The notes: a model not told the origin generated them from the sequence alone. 64,000 nt of DNA from Pseudogracilibacillus sp037071985 (GCF_037071985.1 NZ_JAXHDF010000005.1:62001-126000); one strand, 5' to 3'; positions 27,693 to 36,038 are shown, numbered from the stretch's first letter. Numbers and translations: made by a program.

Positions 27693-27980
27693 ATGAAAAT
27701 TATATTAGTAATTTTAAGTATCTTAATCCCCATCATTATGATTTATTTAAATACCTTCAACGATAAAATTAAAATAGTATTTAATAGTATAGCGATCATC
27801 TCTGCACTAATATTTGGAAATATTTCAGCTATATCAATTTATCAAATAATCCGCGATAACACTGTATTTATGACAGCAATTCATGCGGTTTTTCTAAACC
27901 CATTTTTCCTGATCACTGGCGCTTTACTAGGTGTATACATTCTATATAGGTTAATTTTATTAACCTTGGATGAAATGTAA
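27693..27980 (+). CDS. Small three-helix membrane protein, probably sporulation-linked
   Basis: A 95-residue protein with three hydrophobic stretches (about residues 3-20, 28-50 and 63-87). The ATG at 27693 follows GGAG by eight bases; the upstream in-frame codons to 27654 overlap the putative promoter. I do not recognise the family. The sigma-E-like promoter and the neighbours spoVR, gerQ and cwlJ suggest expression in the mother cell. Confidence 0.55.
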   Translation: MKIILVILSILIPIIMIYLNTFNDKIKIVFNSIAIISALIFGNISAISIYQIIRDNTVFMTAIHAVFLNPFFLITGALLGVYILYRLILLTLDEM

Positions 27981-28028
27981 AGACCGTCTAGATATTTAAC
28001 TTATAATCGGAGCGTTTTCGAAAAAAAC

Positions 28029-28059
28029 AAAAAAAGCCGTAGTTTATTCCAACTTACGG
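28029..28059 (-). terminator. Terminator after gerQ
   Basis: Minus-strand stem CCGTAAGTT with AACTACGG (one bulged base) followed by CTTTTTTTG. Confidence 0.7.
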
Positions 28060-28143
28060 ACTTAAGGTATACTCCTTATAAGGAACAATCTTTGGCTTAA
28101 GGAAAATGTTAATCATTTTAATTGATTGACAAACTAGTATAAT

Positions 28144-28608
28144 CTATCTTGGTGAATAGGTCGCCAGCTGGCCAGCTGGGTAACTATATTCAATTTCTCC
28201 TTGGAAAGTAACGTAATTTAGATAGACCATTAATAGTAAATATCTAGTACCAGTTTGTGGATCACTAAGTATAAGATGATCTCTACCAGCCGCTTCAATA
28301 ATGCCTGTAAATACCGTTTGCGTTGAATTATTTTCACCATCAAAAGACATATATACTGTTGCCAATTTTCCTTTGTTTAATCGTAAAATATTTTCAACAA
28401 ATGACTGTTCAATAGGAAGCTGTCCCGGCAATGTAGCAGAAGTACTTGGTGATACAGGAGTAGTTTGTGACATTTCCGGCATAGGATTTCCTTGATTTTG
28501 CATTTGCATACCAGCTAAATAATTATTCATATTTGATAAAGACCTGGGACACATCATATTGTGCCAGACAGGTGTACAACATGTCGGTAGCATTTGTTGA
28601 TTGTTCAT
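28144..28608 (-). CDS. gerQ: Spore coat protein GerQ
   Basis: A 154-residue coat protein needed to place CwlJ in the coat; it is cross-linked by transglutaminase in B. subtilis. The conserved C-terminal half has NILRLNKGKLATVYMSFDG, EAAGRDHLILSDP and TRYLLLMVYLNYVTFQGEIE. The N-terminal part is Met/Gln/Pro-rich and variable, and shorter than in B. subtilis (181). It is 12 bp after cwlJ and in one operon with it, as in B. anthracis. Confidence 0.95.
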   Translation of the reverse strand: MNNQQMLPTCCTPVWHNMMCPRSLSNMNNYLAGMQMQNQGNPMPEMSQTTPVSPSTSATLPGQLPIEQSFVENILRLNKGKLATVYMSFDGENNSTQTVFTGIIEAAGRDHLILSDPQTGTRYLLLMVYLNYVTFQGEIEYSYPAGQLATYSPR

Positions 28609-28620
28609 TTAATTTCCTCC

Positions 28621-29055
28621 TTAAAATGTTGAATAAACTCCTGCACAATCAGCTTGCGTAGGTTGAAAAAAACAGTGTGATTTAAATCTTCCGGCATTTG
28701 CTTGATTATACCATTGCGCTGGACATTCTTCGGTTGCCGGCCTAAAAAACCATAAAGCGAAAGTTGCAGGATCAAAACGTTCTCCATTGATAATCCTTCT
28801 TGCCAAACGTATTTCATTCGGGCGAGCCCTTTGATAAAAATATCCCTTTTGGGTGGCTTCAAAACCTCCTGGAGATTGAAACACCATATCCCGTATTGAA
28901 GATAGCTGTTGAAAATCTAAACAACTACCACGGACACGATTGACCCCAACATTTCCAACCATTAACATACCTAGATTTCCTTCTCCTTCGGCTTCTGCTC
29001 TAATTAGACGTGCAAGTAATTTAACATCTTCTTCAGTCGCTGGAACAACACCCAA
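28621..29055 (-). CDS. cwlJ: Spore cortex-lytic hydrolase CwlJ
   Basis: A SleB/CwlJ-family enzyme acting on cortex peptidoglycan during germination, with no signal peptide, as is normal for CwlJ. The catalytic Glu region is RAEAEGEGNLGMLMVGNVGVNR near residue 19 in split view (RAEAEGEG, then GMLMVGNVGVNR). It ends in AGVYSTF like its relatives. I prefer a TTG start at 29055, eight bases after GGGGG, because it aligns with the B. subtilis N-terminus and gives 144 residues. The ATG at 29070 is an alternative but is too close to its ribosome site. Confidence 0.93.
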   Translation of the reverse strand: MGVVPATEEDVKLLARLIRAEAEGEGNLGMLMVGNVGVNRVRGSCLDFQQLSSIRDMVFQSPGGFEATQKGYFYQRARPNEIRLARRIINGERFDPATFALWFFRPATEECPAQWYNQANAGRFKSHCFFQPTQADCAGVYSTF

Positions 29056-29203
29056 GACATTCACCCCCATCCTTATTTTCTATGCTATGTTTAAAGTAAA
29101 ATAAAGTGCAAAAGGAATAATATCTAATTTGTTTTATATACAGTAATATTAAAATTACTAACCTGAGTTTAAAAATCATGTTTAAATTAAATACATAATA
29201 AGG

Positions 29204-29209
29204 TATAAT
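29204..29209 (+). promoter_or_regulatory. Putative -10 for the antisense RNA of the split toxin
   Basis: TATAAT preceded 17 bases upstream by TTTAAA. It would start a plus-strand RNA near 29216 that runs antisense to the 3' end of the toxin message. Confidence 0.35.
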
Positions 29210-29215
29210 ATGTAT

Positions 29216-29362
29216 AGAAAATAGCAACATAAAAAGACCGCCCATACTGGACATATGGAACGGTCTCTCGTGCAATAGCCCTTCAAGGGGGCAACTCGCA
29301 AACAATTTGGAAATAACCATTCTATTTGCTCGCTAGGCTTAATGGGTGGTTATTTTCTTTTC
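29216..29362 (+). ncRNA. Putative antitoxin RNA of a type I toxin system
   Basis: The plus-strand stretch between the TATAAT at 29204 and a hairpin AATAACCA/TGGTTATT (29312-29319 with 29347-29354) with tail TTCTTTTC. It covers the 3' untranslated region and stop codon of the toxin fragment on the other strand. This convergent, 3'-overlapping layout is known for type I systems such as bsrG/SR4 and txpA/RatA. The exact ends are guesses. Confidence 0.4.
29231..29266 (-). terminator. Terminator of the toxin message
   Basis: Minus strand: outer stem AGACCG/CGGTCT and inner CCATA/TATGG, tail TTTTTATG. It closes the 3' untranslated region of the toxin fragment. Confidence 0.75.
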
Positions 29363-29403
29363 TCTGACAGGATCGACACAACGAGAGCGCCAAAAGTGAG
29401 CAT
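29350..29403 (-). pseudogene. 3' fragment of a holin-like type I toxin gene, cut by the ars transposon
   Basis: Minus-strand codons read MLTFGALVVSILSEKRK then stop. This equals the C-terminal part of small holin-like toxins of Bacillaceae, whose usual pattern is MTVFESLMLMLTFG followed by a hydrophobic tail and lysines. The ATG lacks a good ribosome site because the 5' part is missing. The missing start, with promoter and ribosome site, is found 6.1 kb away at 35541-35650, on the other side of the transposon. Confidence 0.65.
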
Positions 29404-29673
29404 TTTCTTTTTATCAATACCTTCTTCTAAAAAAGTCTAATAAAACTATACTCTTTCACTGTTTACATGTGTTCGACGATATAAAAAAGAATCTAAAAAC
29501 TACATAATATGCACTTTTGTTATTTCTAATTTATTTTTAACGGATGTGTAGTTAGAATCCTATTTTCTTCTGATTTATAAACAGCATTTACTACAAGACC
29601 TATTCCATTAAAAGACCATATTGTTAGCAAAAAAATGTTAAATATTATATTTAATGTTAGCTTTTATATTATA

Positions 29674-29705
29674 TATATAAGCAAATAATTATATACTTAT
29701 ATTAT
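29674..29705 (+). promoter_or_regulatory. Putative arsR operator/promoter
   Basis: An imperfect inverted repeat TATATAAG...CTTATATTA ends in TATTAT (29700-29705), 25 bp before the arsR start. ArsR proteins bind such dyads at their own promoter. Confidence 0.4.
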
Positions 29706-29730
29706 GATGAATTAGAGAGGAGGTAATATA

Positions 29731-30075
29731 GTGTTACAAACAACCATTGAAATGGATAAATCAGCAGAAATTTTTAAGTTGTTGGGTAATGAAACGCGTT
29801 TAACCATGCTAAAAATACTTGATGACCATGACTGTTGTGTATGTGAGTTTGTTGAAATTTTTAAGGCAAGTCAACCTTCAATAAGCCAGCACATTCGTAA
29901 GTTAAGAGATATTGGATTAGTTAAAGAAGAAAGAAGAGGGCAATGGATTTTTTATTCTATAAATGAATACAGTGAGTTTTATCCATTTATTATACAACTA
30001 CTTAATCTTTTGCCTCAGCAAAATGAAAAATTAAAAGAATTGGAATTAAAAGGTACTCGGGTCCAGTGTGAATGA
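29731..30075 (+). CDS. arsR: ArsR-family arsenite-responsive repressor
   Basis: A 114-residue winged-helix repressor that leaves DNA on binding As(III). The metalloid site is DHDCCVCEF (Cys35, 36 and 38) at the start of the recognition region, then SQPSISQHIRKLRDIGLV, the HTH. The start is GTG at 29731, seven bases after GAGGAGG. It is the first gene of arsRBC, with arsB 15 bp after the stop. Confidence 0.93.
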   Translation: MLQTTIEMDKSAEIFKLLGNETRLTMLKILDDHDCCVCEFVEIFKASQPSISQHIRKLRDIGLVKEERRGQWIFYSINEYSEFYPFIIQLLNLLPQQNEKLKELELKGTRVQCE

Positions 30076-30090
30076 TTGGAGGAAAAGGAT

Positions 30091-31386
30091 TTGACATCAT
30101 CAGTTTTACTCGCATCGTTAATTTTCTTGATAACCCTGGTCTTAGTAATTTGGCAACCAAAAGGGTTATCGATCGGATGGTCCGCATGTGGCGGAGCTAT
30201 TATCGCTTTATTAGTTGGTGTCGTTGGATTTAGTGATGTTATAGAAGTGACAGAAATTGTATGGAATGCAACGTTAGCATTTGTTGCGATTATTCTCATC
30301 TCATTAATATTGGATGAAATTGGATTGTTCGAGTGGGCAGCCCTTCATATGGCTAGAATCGCCAAAGGCAATGGTATAAAGATGTTTATCTATGTAAGTA
30401 TCTTGGGTGCAATTGTAGCCGCATTTTTCGCAAATGATGGTGCTGCATTAATACTTACACCTATTGTGCTTGCGATGGTTCGTAATTTAAATTTTAAAGA
30501 AAAAATGGTATTTCCTTTTATTATGGCAAGTGGGTTTATTGCTGATACAACTTCCTTACCATTAGTTGTAAGTAACTTGGTTAACATCGTATCGGCTGAT
30601 TTTTTTGAAATAGGATTTGTGGAATATGCCTCCAGAATGATTATCCCAAACATATTTTCACTGGTATCGACTATTGTAGTATTACTACTTTATTTTAGAA
30701 AAAGTATTCCGAGATTTTACGATGTATCTCAACTACAGGAACCGAAAGAGGCTATAAGAGATCCAAAACTATTCCGCCTTTCATGGTTTGTTCTTGCAGT
30801 ACTATTAATCGGATACTTTTTAGGCGAATTTATAAATATCCCTGTTTCTATTGTTGCAGGTATTACAGCGATTTTCTTTTTAGTGACGGCGAGAAACAGT
30901 AAGGCTGTAGATACAAAAGCAGTTATTAAAGGCGCACCATGGGCAATTGTCTTTTTCTCGGTTGGTATGTACGTTGTAGTATTCGGTCTAAGAAATGCTG
31001 GGCTTACAAATGTGTTAGCGAGTGTTATCGAAGCAAGTGCCGAACAAGGTTTATTCGTTGCTACCATAGCAATGGGCTTCATAGCTGCAGTATTATCCTC
31101 GATTATGAATAATATGCCGACAGTGATGATTGATGCGATAGCTATTGCCGAAACAGACACTTCCGGTGTTATACGAGAAGCACTTATTTATGCCAATGTG
31201 ATTGGATCTGACTTAGGTCCAAAAATCACCCCAATAGGTTCACTTGCCACCTTATTATGGCTACATGTTTTATCCCAAAAAGGAATTAAAATTTCATGGG
31301 GGACCTACTTTAAAACAGGAATCGTTTTAACCATCCCTATCCTATTTATGACATTACTAGGGCTATACATAACATTAATTTTATAA
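30091..31386 (+). CDS. arsB: Arsenite efflux membrane protein ArsB
   Basis: A 431-residue ArsB-type permease with about 12 transmembrane helices that exports As(III)/Sb(III). Typical segments are FFANDGAALILTPIV near residue 110 and IMNNMPTVMID near 335. I chose the TTG at 30091, eight bases after GGAGG. A TTG at 30076 directly after the arsR stop is also open but precedes the ribosome site. Confidence 0.92.
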   Translation: MTSSVLLASLIFLITLVLVIWQPKGLSIGWSACGGAIIALLVGVVGFSDVIEVTEIVWNATLAFVAIILISLILDEIGLFEWAALHMARIAKGNGIKMFIYVSILGAIVAAFFANDGAALILTPIVLAMVRNLNFKEKMVFPFIMASGFIADTTSLPLVVSNLVNIVSADFFEIGFVEYASRMIIPNIFSLVSTIVVLLLYFRKSIPRFYDVSQLQEPKEAIRDPKLFRLSWFVLAVLLIGYFLGEFINIPVSIVAGITAIFFLVTARNSKAVDTKAVIKGAPWAIVFFSVGMYVVVFGLRNAGLTNVLASVIEASAEQGLFVATIAMGFIAAVLSSIMNNMPTVMIDAIAIAETDTSGVIREALIYANVIGSDLGPKITPIGSLATLLWLHVLSQKGIKISWGTYFKTGIVLTIPILFMTLLGLYITLIL

Positions 31387-31402
31387 AAGGAGATTGAACA
31401 AT

Positions 31403-31813
31403 ATGTCTAAAAAAACAATTTATTTCTTATGCACTGGTAATTCTTGTAGAAGTCAAATGGCTGAAGGATGGGCTAAAAAACACTTAGGTGACGAATGGAA
31501 TGTACACAGTGCTGGAATTGAAGCTCACGGTTTAAATCTGAATGCAGTAAAAGCTATGAAGGAAGTTGGAATTGACATTTCAAATCAAACATCTAACATT
31601 ATTGACCTTGAGATTCTAAATAATGCTGATTTGGTGGTTACATTATGTGGAGATGCTGCTGATAAATGTCCAACTACACCGCAACATGTTAAACATGAAC
31701 ACTGGGGATTTGATGATCCAGCCGGAAAAGAATGGTGCGAATTTCAGCGTGTCCGTGATGAAATTAATGAACGGATTAAGCAATTTGCAGAAATGGTGGT
31801 ATATCCAGAATAA
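31403..31813 (+). CDS. arsC: Thioredoxin-coupled arsenate reductase
   Basis: A 136-residue low-molecular-weight phosphatase-like enzyme that reduces As(V) to As(III) for export by ArsB. The catalytic triad of cysteines is complete: C10 in LCTGNSCRS, and C82 and C89 in LCGDAADKCP, at the same numbering as S. aureus pI258 ArsC. The ATG at 31403 is ten bases after AAAGGAG. Confidence 0.95.
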   Translation: MSKKTIYFLCTGNSCRSQMAEGWAKKHLGDEWNVHSAGIEAHGLNLNAVKAMKEVGIDISNQTSNIIDLEILNNADLVVTLCGDAADKCPTTPQHVKHEHWGFDDPAGKEWCEFQRVRDEINERIKQFAEMVVYPE

Positions 31814-31858
31814 TATTAAAAAGACCATAGAATGGGTACGATTGCGGAACAGGTAGTA

Positions 31859-31901
31859 AAAGAGTAATACATATTAGTCATTGTAATGCGTATTACTCTT
31901 T
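31859..31901. terminator. Bidirectional terminator between arsC and tnpC
   Basis: A 12-bp perfect stem AAAGAGTAATAC/GTATTACTCTTT with T-rich tails on both strands. Confidence 0.85.
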
Positions 31902-31915
31902 ATTTTTTATGACTT

Positions 31916-32299
31916 TTATATTTCCTCGTAGATTTTTCCGAATTGGATTTTTAATATTTCTTTCAGTTCCTTGTTTTCCCCTTCTAGTTTTTTCAATCGT
32001 TGTCGCAATGAAGCAATAATAACATCTTTCGATGAGTCGCTTATATTTCGTTTCACTTGTTTAGGAGATAATAATCCTTTTTGTTGACCTCTTAGAGTCT
32101 CTATTCTTGAACGTAATTCTTGGTTTTTATATAAAAACGCTTTGGATACTTCTGCTTGTTCAGCAACCGAATTGAAGTTAATCGTCAACTGTTTCTTTAT
32201 CATATATTTTAATGCATCTTCAGCTTTCTTAATAGATTTTTCAGTCTTTAACTTAGAATAGTACTTAATACCATCCATGTTGGGAGCTTTATTGGCCAT
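31916..32299 (-). CDS. tnpC: Transposition accessory protein TnpC (Tn554 type)
   Basis: A 127-residue basic protein ending in a coiled coil (LRQRLKKLEGENKELKEIL). In Tn554, TnpC influences orientation and efficiency of transposition. The ATG at 32299 is nine bases after GAGGAGG and overlaps the tnpB end by 11 bp; the longer frame to 32368 is unlikely. Confidence 0.85.
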   Translation of the reverse strand: MANKAPNMDGIKYYSKLKTEKSIKKAEDALKYMIKKQLTINFNSVAEQAEVSKAFLYKNQELRSRIETLRGQQKGLLSPKQVKRNISDSSKDVIIASLRQRLKKLEGENKELKEILKIQFGKIYEEI

Positions 32300-34316
32300 C
32301 TGTTTTAACCTCCTCACGTTCTTTATCGGTATATTCTCTTCGCACTTTAGATAAGCCAAAAATCCCATCTTCTATTTTTAATCCATTCACAATTTCTTTA
32401 TATCTACTGAGTTTAGGTTGAATAATTTCGATGGATCGAGTTCTTCCGGATTTCCGATATATTTCAATATCAGACTCTATTTTCTCTATTTGTTCTTCAT
32501 AATAAGGAAGAAATGTTTGATCCACATGAAAGCTGCGGCAATTATTTTTAATACAAGGTGGTTCAAGCGTTTGGCTTAGAAAGTCACAATGCAACTTTGG
32601 ACTTTTTACACAAAATCCATGATCCAATCGGATAGAGTCCATATTATGACGTATCCATTCCAACTCCAACCCATTTTGTTCAGCCTGTTCGTTTAAATCG
32701 GCGAACACAACTTTACCTTTGTCATCCAATCTAATGGCTCCTAAGTCTCTTGTTTTTTCCCATTCCTTTCGTAGTGTATTGTCATGTATTTTTGCATATA
32801 CTAATGTCATTTCTGGACTGGCGTGGGCCATTAATTTTTGTACATGCAGAAGCTTCATACCATTATTAATAAGATTTACTCCATACCGATGACGAAAAGC
32901 ATGATTATTAAAGTAAAACAAAATCCCATTCCTATCGGTAATACCACATTTTACAGCGAAATCATTAAGGTTTCTGGATAAAGAAACTGATGAAATTGGC
33001 TTTCTCACTCTTGAACCACTAAGAGTCGGAAACAAATAATTATTAGGATTTGTCTCTTTTGACGCTATATCCATGATGAGACTTTGTTGGGCTTTAATTA
33101 CCTTTGCTACTTCATCGGAGACAGGTACCTTATGGGATTTGTACTTGACCTTTCCTTGGTCACCTACTAGCCAATAACCATCTTCTTTTTTTAAAAGACA
33201 ATCGATTTTTAAGGATAAGACATCCGATATGCGAAATCCAGAAGCCTCAAGAATAATCAAAATCGGTATGTATTTTGAAGGTAATTTATCGATATTATTT
33301 ATGACCTGTTCCCATATTTCATCCGGGATATACTTAATCTTATCTCGTTCCTCACGCCAAGATAATCTAGGCAAATCTTCTTTAATAAATAATTTACTTG
33401 CTGAAGTAACTGGTGCTTCGAGCCACTCGAATCTTTGAAGATACGTTACAAACCTTTTTATATATTGAATTCCTGTGTATACATGGTTAGCCGATGGAGA
33501 ATGCCCTTCATAAAATGATTTATTGTTACTTACACCCCCCATAGGAGTGGAACGCAAGAAAAAGATATATTCTAAAATATCCTCTCTAGATAATTTGGTT
33601 ATGTCTTTCCAACCTGGATGACGTATTGTTAAAAAAGTTAAAAAGCGATTAATAACCGTAAGGTGGTTACGAATCGATCCCCAACTTAATGTTTGATGTA
33701 TTATTAAACACTCTTTAATATATTTCTTTAGCATTTGCTTAAAATGAACGGGGACTCGTTCGAAGCTTAATATCCGCGCTGTTGATACTTCATTATATTC
33801 AATGTTTAAATTATTTATATTCCATACATCTTTATCTGTTTCCTCCCTTTCGTCATAAAAATCAAAGAGGAAGTCGTATAGCGTCAAAAAAAATCTAACC
33901 CAATCACTATTTGATTTCAAATTGTTTTTTCGCAAAGGTTTCCCTTTATTAATCAAATATTTTTTATAATCCTTTAAGAGGGTATCTCTGGGTACATCTA
34001 TAAAAGAAGTAATATTTGGATACTTATTATCCATAAACGATATCAAAGGTTTGACAATATGTCCTCTCCAAGCACTGCGAATATTCCACGAGCGTTCTAA
34101 TAGTCGCTTCGCAAAAAAGTATTTTATTTCCCTTTTCAAATGAGAGTTCGATATATAATCGAATTTTAAGTATTTATTATTTCTGTTCCATGGTTTATCC
34201 AAGACAGGGCATAATTCTGCATCCCAATTATCACTTCCCCAATAACCAACTAAAACCCTTTCCATTTTTTCAATATGATTCCTAGATGGCTTGACCAGTA
34301 AATCAGGTTTATCCAT
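32289..34316 (-). CDS. tnpB: Tyrosine recombinase TnpB (Tn554 type)
   Basis: A 675-residue integrase-like transposase. The C-terminal catalytic domain has the Arg in ASGFRISDVLSL, HAFRHRYGVNL (HxxR) and the Tyr in MTLVYAKIHD. A Cys/His-rich stretch (CVKSPKLHCDF, CIKNNCRSFH) follows the catalytic domain. The ATG at 34316 overlaps the tnpA stop by 8 bp; the frame upstream of it lies within tnpA and is not used. Confidence 0.92.
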   Translation of the reverse strand: MDKPDLLVKPSRNHIEKMERVLVGYWGSDNWDAELCPVLDKPWNRNNKYLKFDYISNSHLKREIKYFFAKRLLERSWNIRSAWRGHIVKPLISFMDNKYPNITSFIDVPRDTLLKDYKKYLINKGKPLRKNNLKSNSDWVRFFLTLYDFLFDFYDEREETDKDVWNINNLNIEYNEVSTARILSFERVPVHFKQMLKKYIKECLIIHQTLSWGSIRNHLTVINRFLTFLTIRHPGWKDITKLSREDILEYIFFLRSTPMGGVSNNKSFYEGHSPSANHVYTGIQYIKRFVTYLQRFEWLEAPVTSASKLFIKEDLPRLSWREERDKIKYIPDEIWEQVINNIDKLPSKYIPILIILEASGFRISDVLSLKIDCLLKKEDGYWLVGDQGKVKYKSHKVPVSDEVAKVIKAQQSLIMDIASKETNPNNYLFPTLSGSRVRKPISSVSLSRNLNDFAVKCGITDRNGILFYFNNHAFRHRYGVNLINNGMKLLHVQKLMAHASPEMTLVYAKIHDNTLRKEWEKTRDLGAIRLDDKGKVVFADLNEQAEQNGLELEWIRHNMDSIRLDHGFCVKSPKLHCDFLSQTLEPPCIKNNCRSFHVDQTFLPYYEEQIEKIESDIEIYRKSGRTRSIEIIQPKLSRYKEIVNGLKIEDGIFGLSKVRREYTDKEREEVKTDGQ

Positions 34317-35391
34317 CCTTATTCTCCTTCCTGCTTGTAGCCTTATCATAGTTTTTCCTAAGAGTATCATCGGATGGGTGCATATATGTTTGGATTGTTG
34401 TCTGTACCTGGGCATGCCCAAGTAATCGCTGAAGTGAGCCAACATCCATCCCATTCTCATACATCTCCGTAGCAAATGTATGTCTAAACATATGTAACGT
34501 AAAATCAATACCTGTTTTCTTTTTCAATCTTCTGACAAGAGAGTATACAGCTTCCTTGCTAAGAGGTTGCCCCTTGTTTTCCCCTGTTAAAGCAATGAAG
34601 AGAAAATTCGAATCAATATCTTCTGAATGGAAGTCTATTAGGTAATCTTGAAACATATTGATTGTTTCTGATGATATGTAAACTTTTCTAAATTCCCCAT
34701 TTATCGTTTTAGACTTCCTAACAATAATTGCATTTTTTCCGATATCCAAATCCTCAATCCATAATGACAATGCTTCTCCAATTCGAATTCCTCCCTCATA
34801 AAGTATACGAATTAGCAACTGGTCACGAATATTTGTGCAAGCTTCATAGATTTTATTTACCTGTAATTTTGTTAAAACCTTAACTTGTCTCTTAGGTTCC
34901 TTTAACTTAAGAATATTCTTACTGATGTGCTTACCTTTTGTTATATGATGTAGAAAAGGCTTAAAATTCCTAAAGCGTGAAGGTAGTTCTGCCTTTGTCT
35001 TTTTGGAAAGCTCATTATTGTAGTAATCTAACCTTGATAAATAATCATAGAAACCCATTATGCACGTTAAAATGACATTTACTGTGCTTTCTGATCTCCT
35101 TGCCTTTACTTCCCTTATATTTATTACGTTGGTGGATTGATGAGGGTTTCTTAACCAACCAATAAAATTGGCTAAAACACTTAGATCAACTTCTTTATAA
35201 TCAAGATCTATTTCTTCTAAAAACTGATAATACAATTTCAAGTGATAACAATAGGCTTTGAGAGTATTAGTTGATTTCCCAATAAGATCCAAGTATTTTA
35301 GATACTTTGCAACTGTAACAACAGGGCCTCCATTGGAATCTATTAGTATATATCTGATATTTCCAGCTACCTGTACTTCCTGAACTTTCAA
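34309..35391 (-). CDS. tnpA: Tyrosine recombinase TnpA (Tn554 type)
   Basis: A 360-residue phage-integrase-family protein. The N-terminal SAM-like DNA-binding domain is followed by the catalytic domain with Arg in YEGGIRIGEALSL, HMFRHTFATEM (HxxR), GHAQVQTT and Tyr in TIQTYMHPSDD. Length equals Tn554 TnpA. The start is TTG at 35391. It is the first gene of tnpABC, with overlapping genes throughout. Confidence 0.93.
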   Translation of the reverse strand: MKVQEVQVAGNIRYILIDSNGGPVVTVAKYLKYLDLIGKSTNTLKAYCYHLKLYYQFLEEIDLDYKEVDLSVLANFIGWLRNPHQSTNVINIREVKARRSESTVNVILTCIMGFYDYLSRLDYYNNELSKKTKAELPSRFRNFKPFLHHITKGKHISKNILKLKEPKRQVKVLTKLQVNKIYEACTNIRDQLLIRILYEGGIRIGEALSLWIEDLDIGKNAIIVRKSKTINGEFRKVYISSETINMFQDYLIDFHSEDIDSNFLFIALTGENKGQPLSKEAVYSLVRRLKKKTGIDFTLHMFRHTFATEMYENGMDVGSLQRLLGHAQVQTTIQTYMHPSDDTLRKNYDKATSRKENKDG

Positions 35392-35474
35392 TAAATCACT
35401 TCCTTTTGGAATATATCTTTATAATCTATGAATACTATATATTTATAGTACTATTAATAGATTTATATAGATAT

Positions 35475-35519
35475 AAAAAAAGAACAGATCATAACGATGA
35501 ATACGTTATGGTCTGTTCT
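35475..35519 (-). terminator. Strong terminator at the tnpA-proximal end of the transposon
   Basis: A 16-bp stem (AGAACAGATCATAACG with CGTTATGGTCTGTTCT) followed on the minus strand by TTTTTTTATATC. It would stop transcription entering from the host toxin promoter and so insulate tnpABC. Confidence 0.75.
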
Positions 35520-35540
35520 TTAGTATAGTCCATATAAATA

Positions 35541-35563
35541 ATTAATGACTCAAAAACTGTCAT
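35541..35563 (-). pseudogene. 5' fragment of the holin-like type I toxin gene
   Basis: ATG at 35563 behind GGGAGGGGGTGG; codons read MTVFESL, the N-terminus of Bacillaceae holin-like toxins, and then turn into unrelated IIYMDYTKEQ up to a stop at 35489 inside the transposon hairpin. Joined to 29403 it would restore a normal toxin of about 25 residues. The upstream leader (35564-35640) is long and G-rich, as in type I toxins. Confidence 0.6.
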
Positions 35564-35641
35564 CAGGCACCACCCCCTCCCTTTAACAACCTAAGGAAAG
35601 AAGCGAGCCGCCACCCCTGAAAGCCTTATTACACTTCCCTC

Positions 35642-35650
35642 AGTATAACA
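35642..35650 (-). promoter_or_regulatory. Extended -10 promoter of the split toxin gene
   Basis: Minus strand TGTTATACT, a TG-extended -10, about 80 bp upstream of the toxin ATG. No good -35 is seen. Confidence 0.45.
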
Positions 35651-35820
35651 TAAAAAATAGGCCCTTAATTGAAATATTAGATAAATAACAAGGCTTACAA
35701 TAGTATGAATTATTACTGTTATAGTCTTCGGATATCACTGGACAAATATCAGCTACAGAAAGCTTATCTTGTATTAGTTTCTGTCTTATAAGAGAAGGAG
35801 ATTAACAGTTTATTCATGTT

Positions 35821-35860
35821 GTCCTACGTGCGATTCGAACGCCCAACCGATCGCTTAGCA
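35821..35860 (-). pseudogene. tRNA-Arg 3' fragment
   Basis: Forty bases matching the 3' half (variable loop, T-arm with GTTCGAATC, acceptor strand) of the tRNA-Arg at 51556-51629 at 34 positions. No 5' half lies upstream. Such fragments are left when elements integrate at tRNA genes. Confidence 0.6.
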
Positions 35861-36038
35861 AATTGTGTAGATTGTCTTTGCTAGTCATTTTATAATTATT
35901 AGTTCACTCAAATGTCGGTCTAATCAATTAATTCTCGCTCCCCATATATCCTAAATCAGGCTAATTTCCATATTAATATACGGGGATTTTTACAAGTTGA
36001 GTAAACAAACTATCTAATTAAAAAGCCTTTTTCATATA

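Larger units (their letters stand above)
29405..35541. mobile_element. Tn554-like transposon carrying arsenic resistance
   Basis: An element of about 6.1 kb with arsR-arsB-arsC on the plus strand and tnpC-tnpB-tnpA convergent to it. Tn554-type elements use two tyrosine recombinases (TnpA, TnpB) plus TnpC and insert at specific sites without terminal inverted repeats. The ends are placed by the break in the host toxin gene: MTVFESL codons stop near 35542 and MLTFG codons resume at 29403. Borders are good to a few bases, but the exact core sequence is unresolved. Confidence 0.75.

Noticed and set aside
29033..29320. 95-codon minus frame upstream of cwlJ
   Set aside because: It runs through the toxin terminator and the cwlJ leader and has no ribosome site; its hydrophobic part is AT-rich chance.
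34309..34508. Longer tnpB start within tnpA
   Set aside because: It would put 64 codons over the catalytic end of tnpA; the ATG at 34316 with an 8-bp overlap fits Tn554 organisation.
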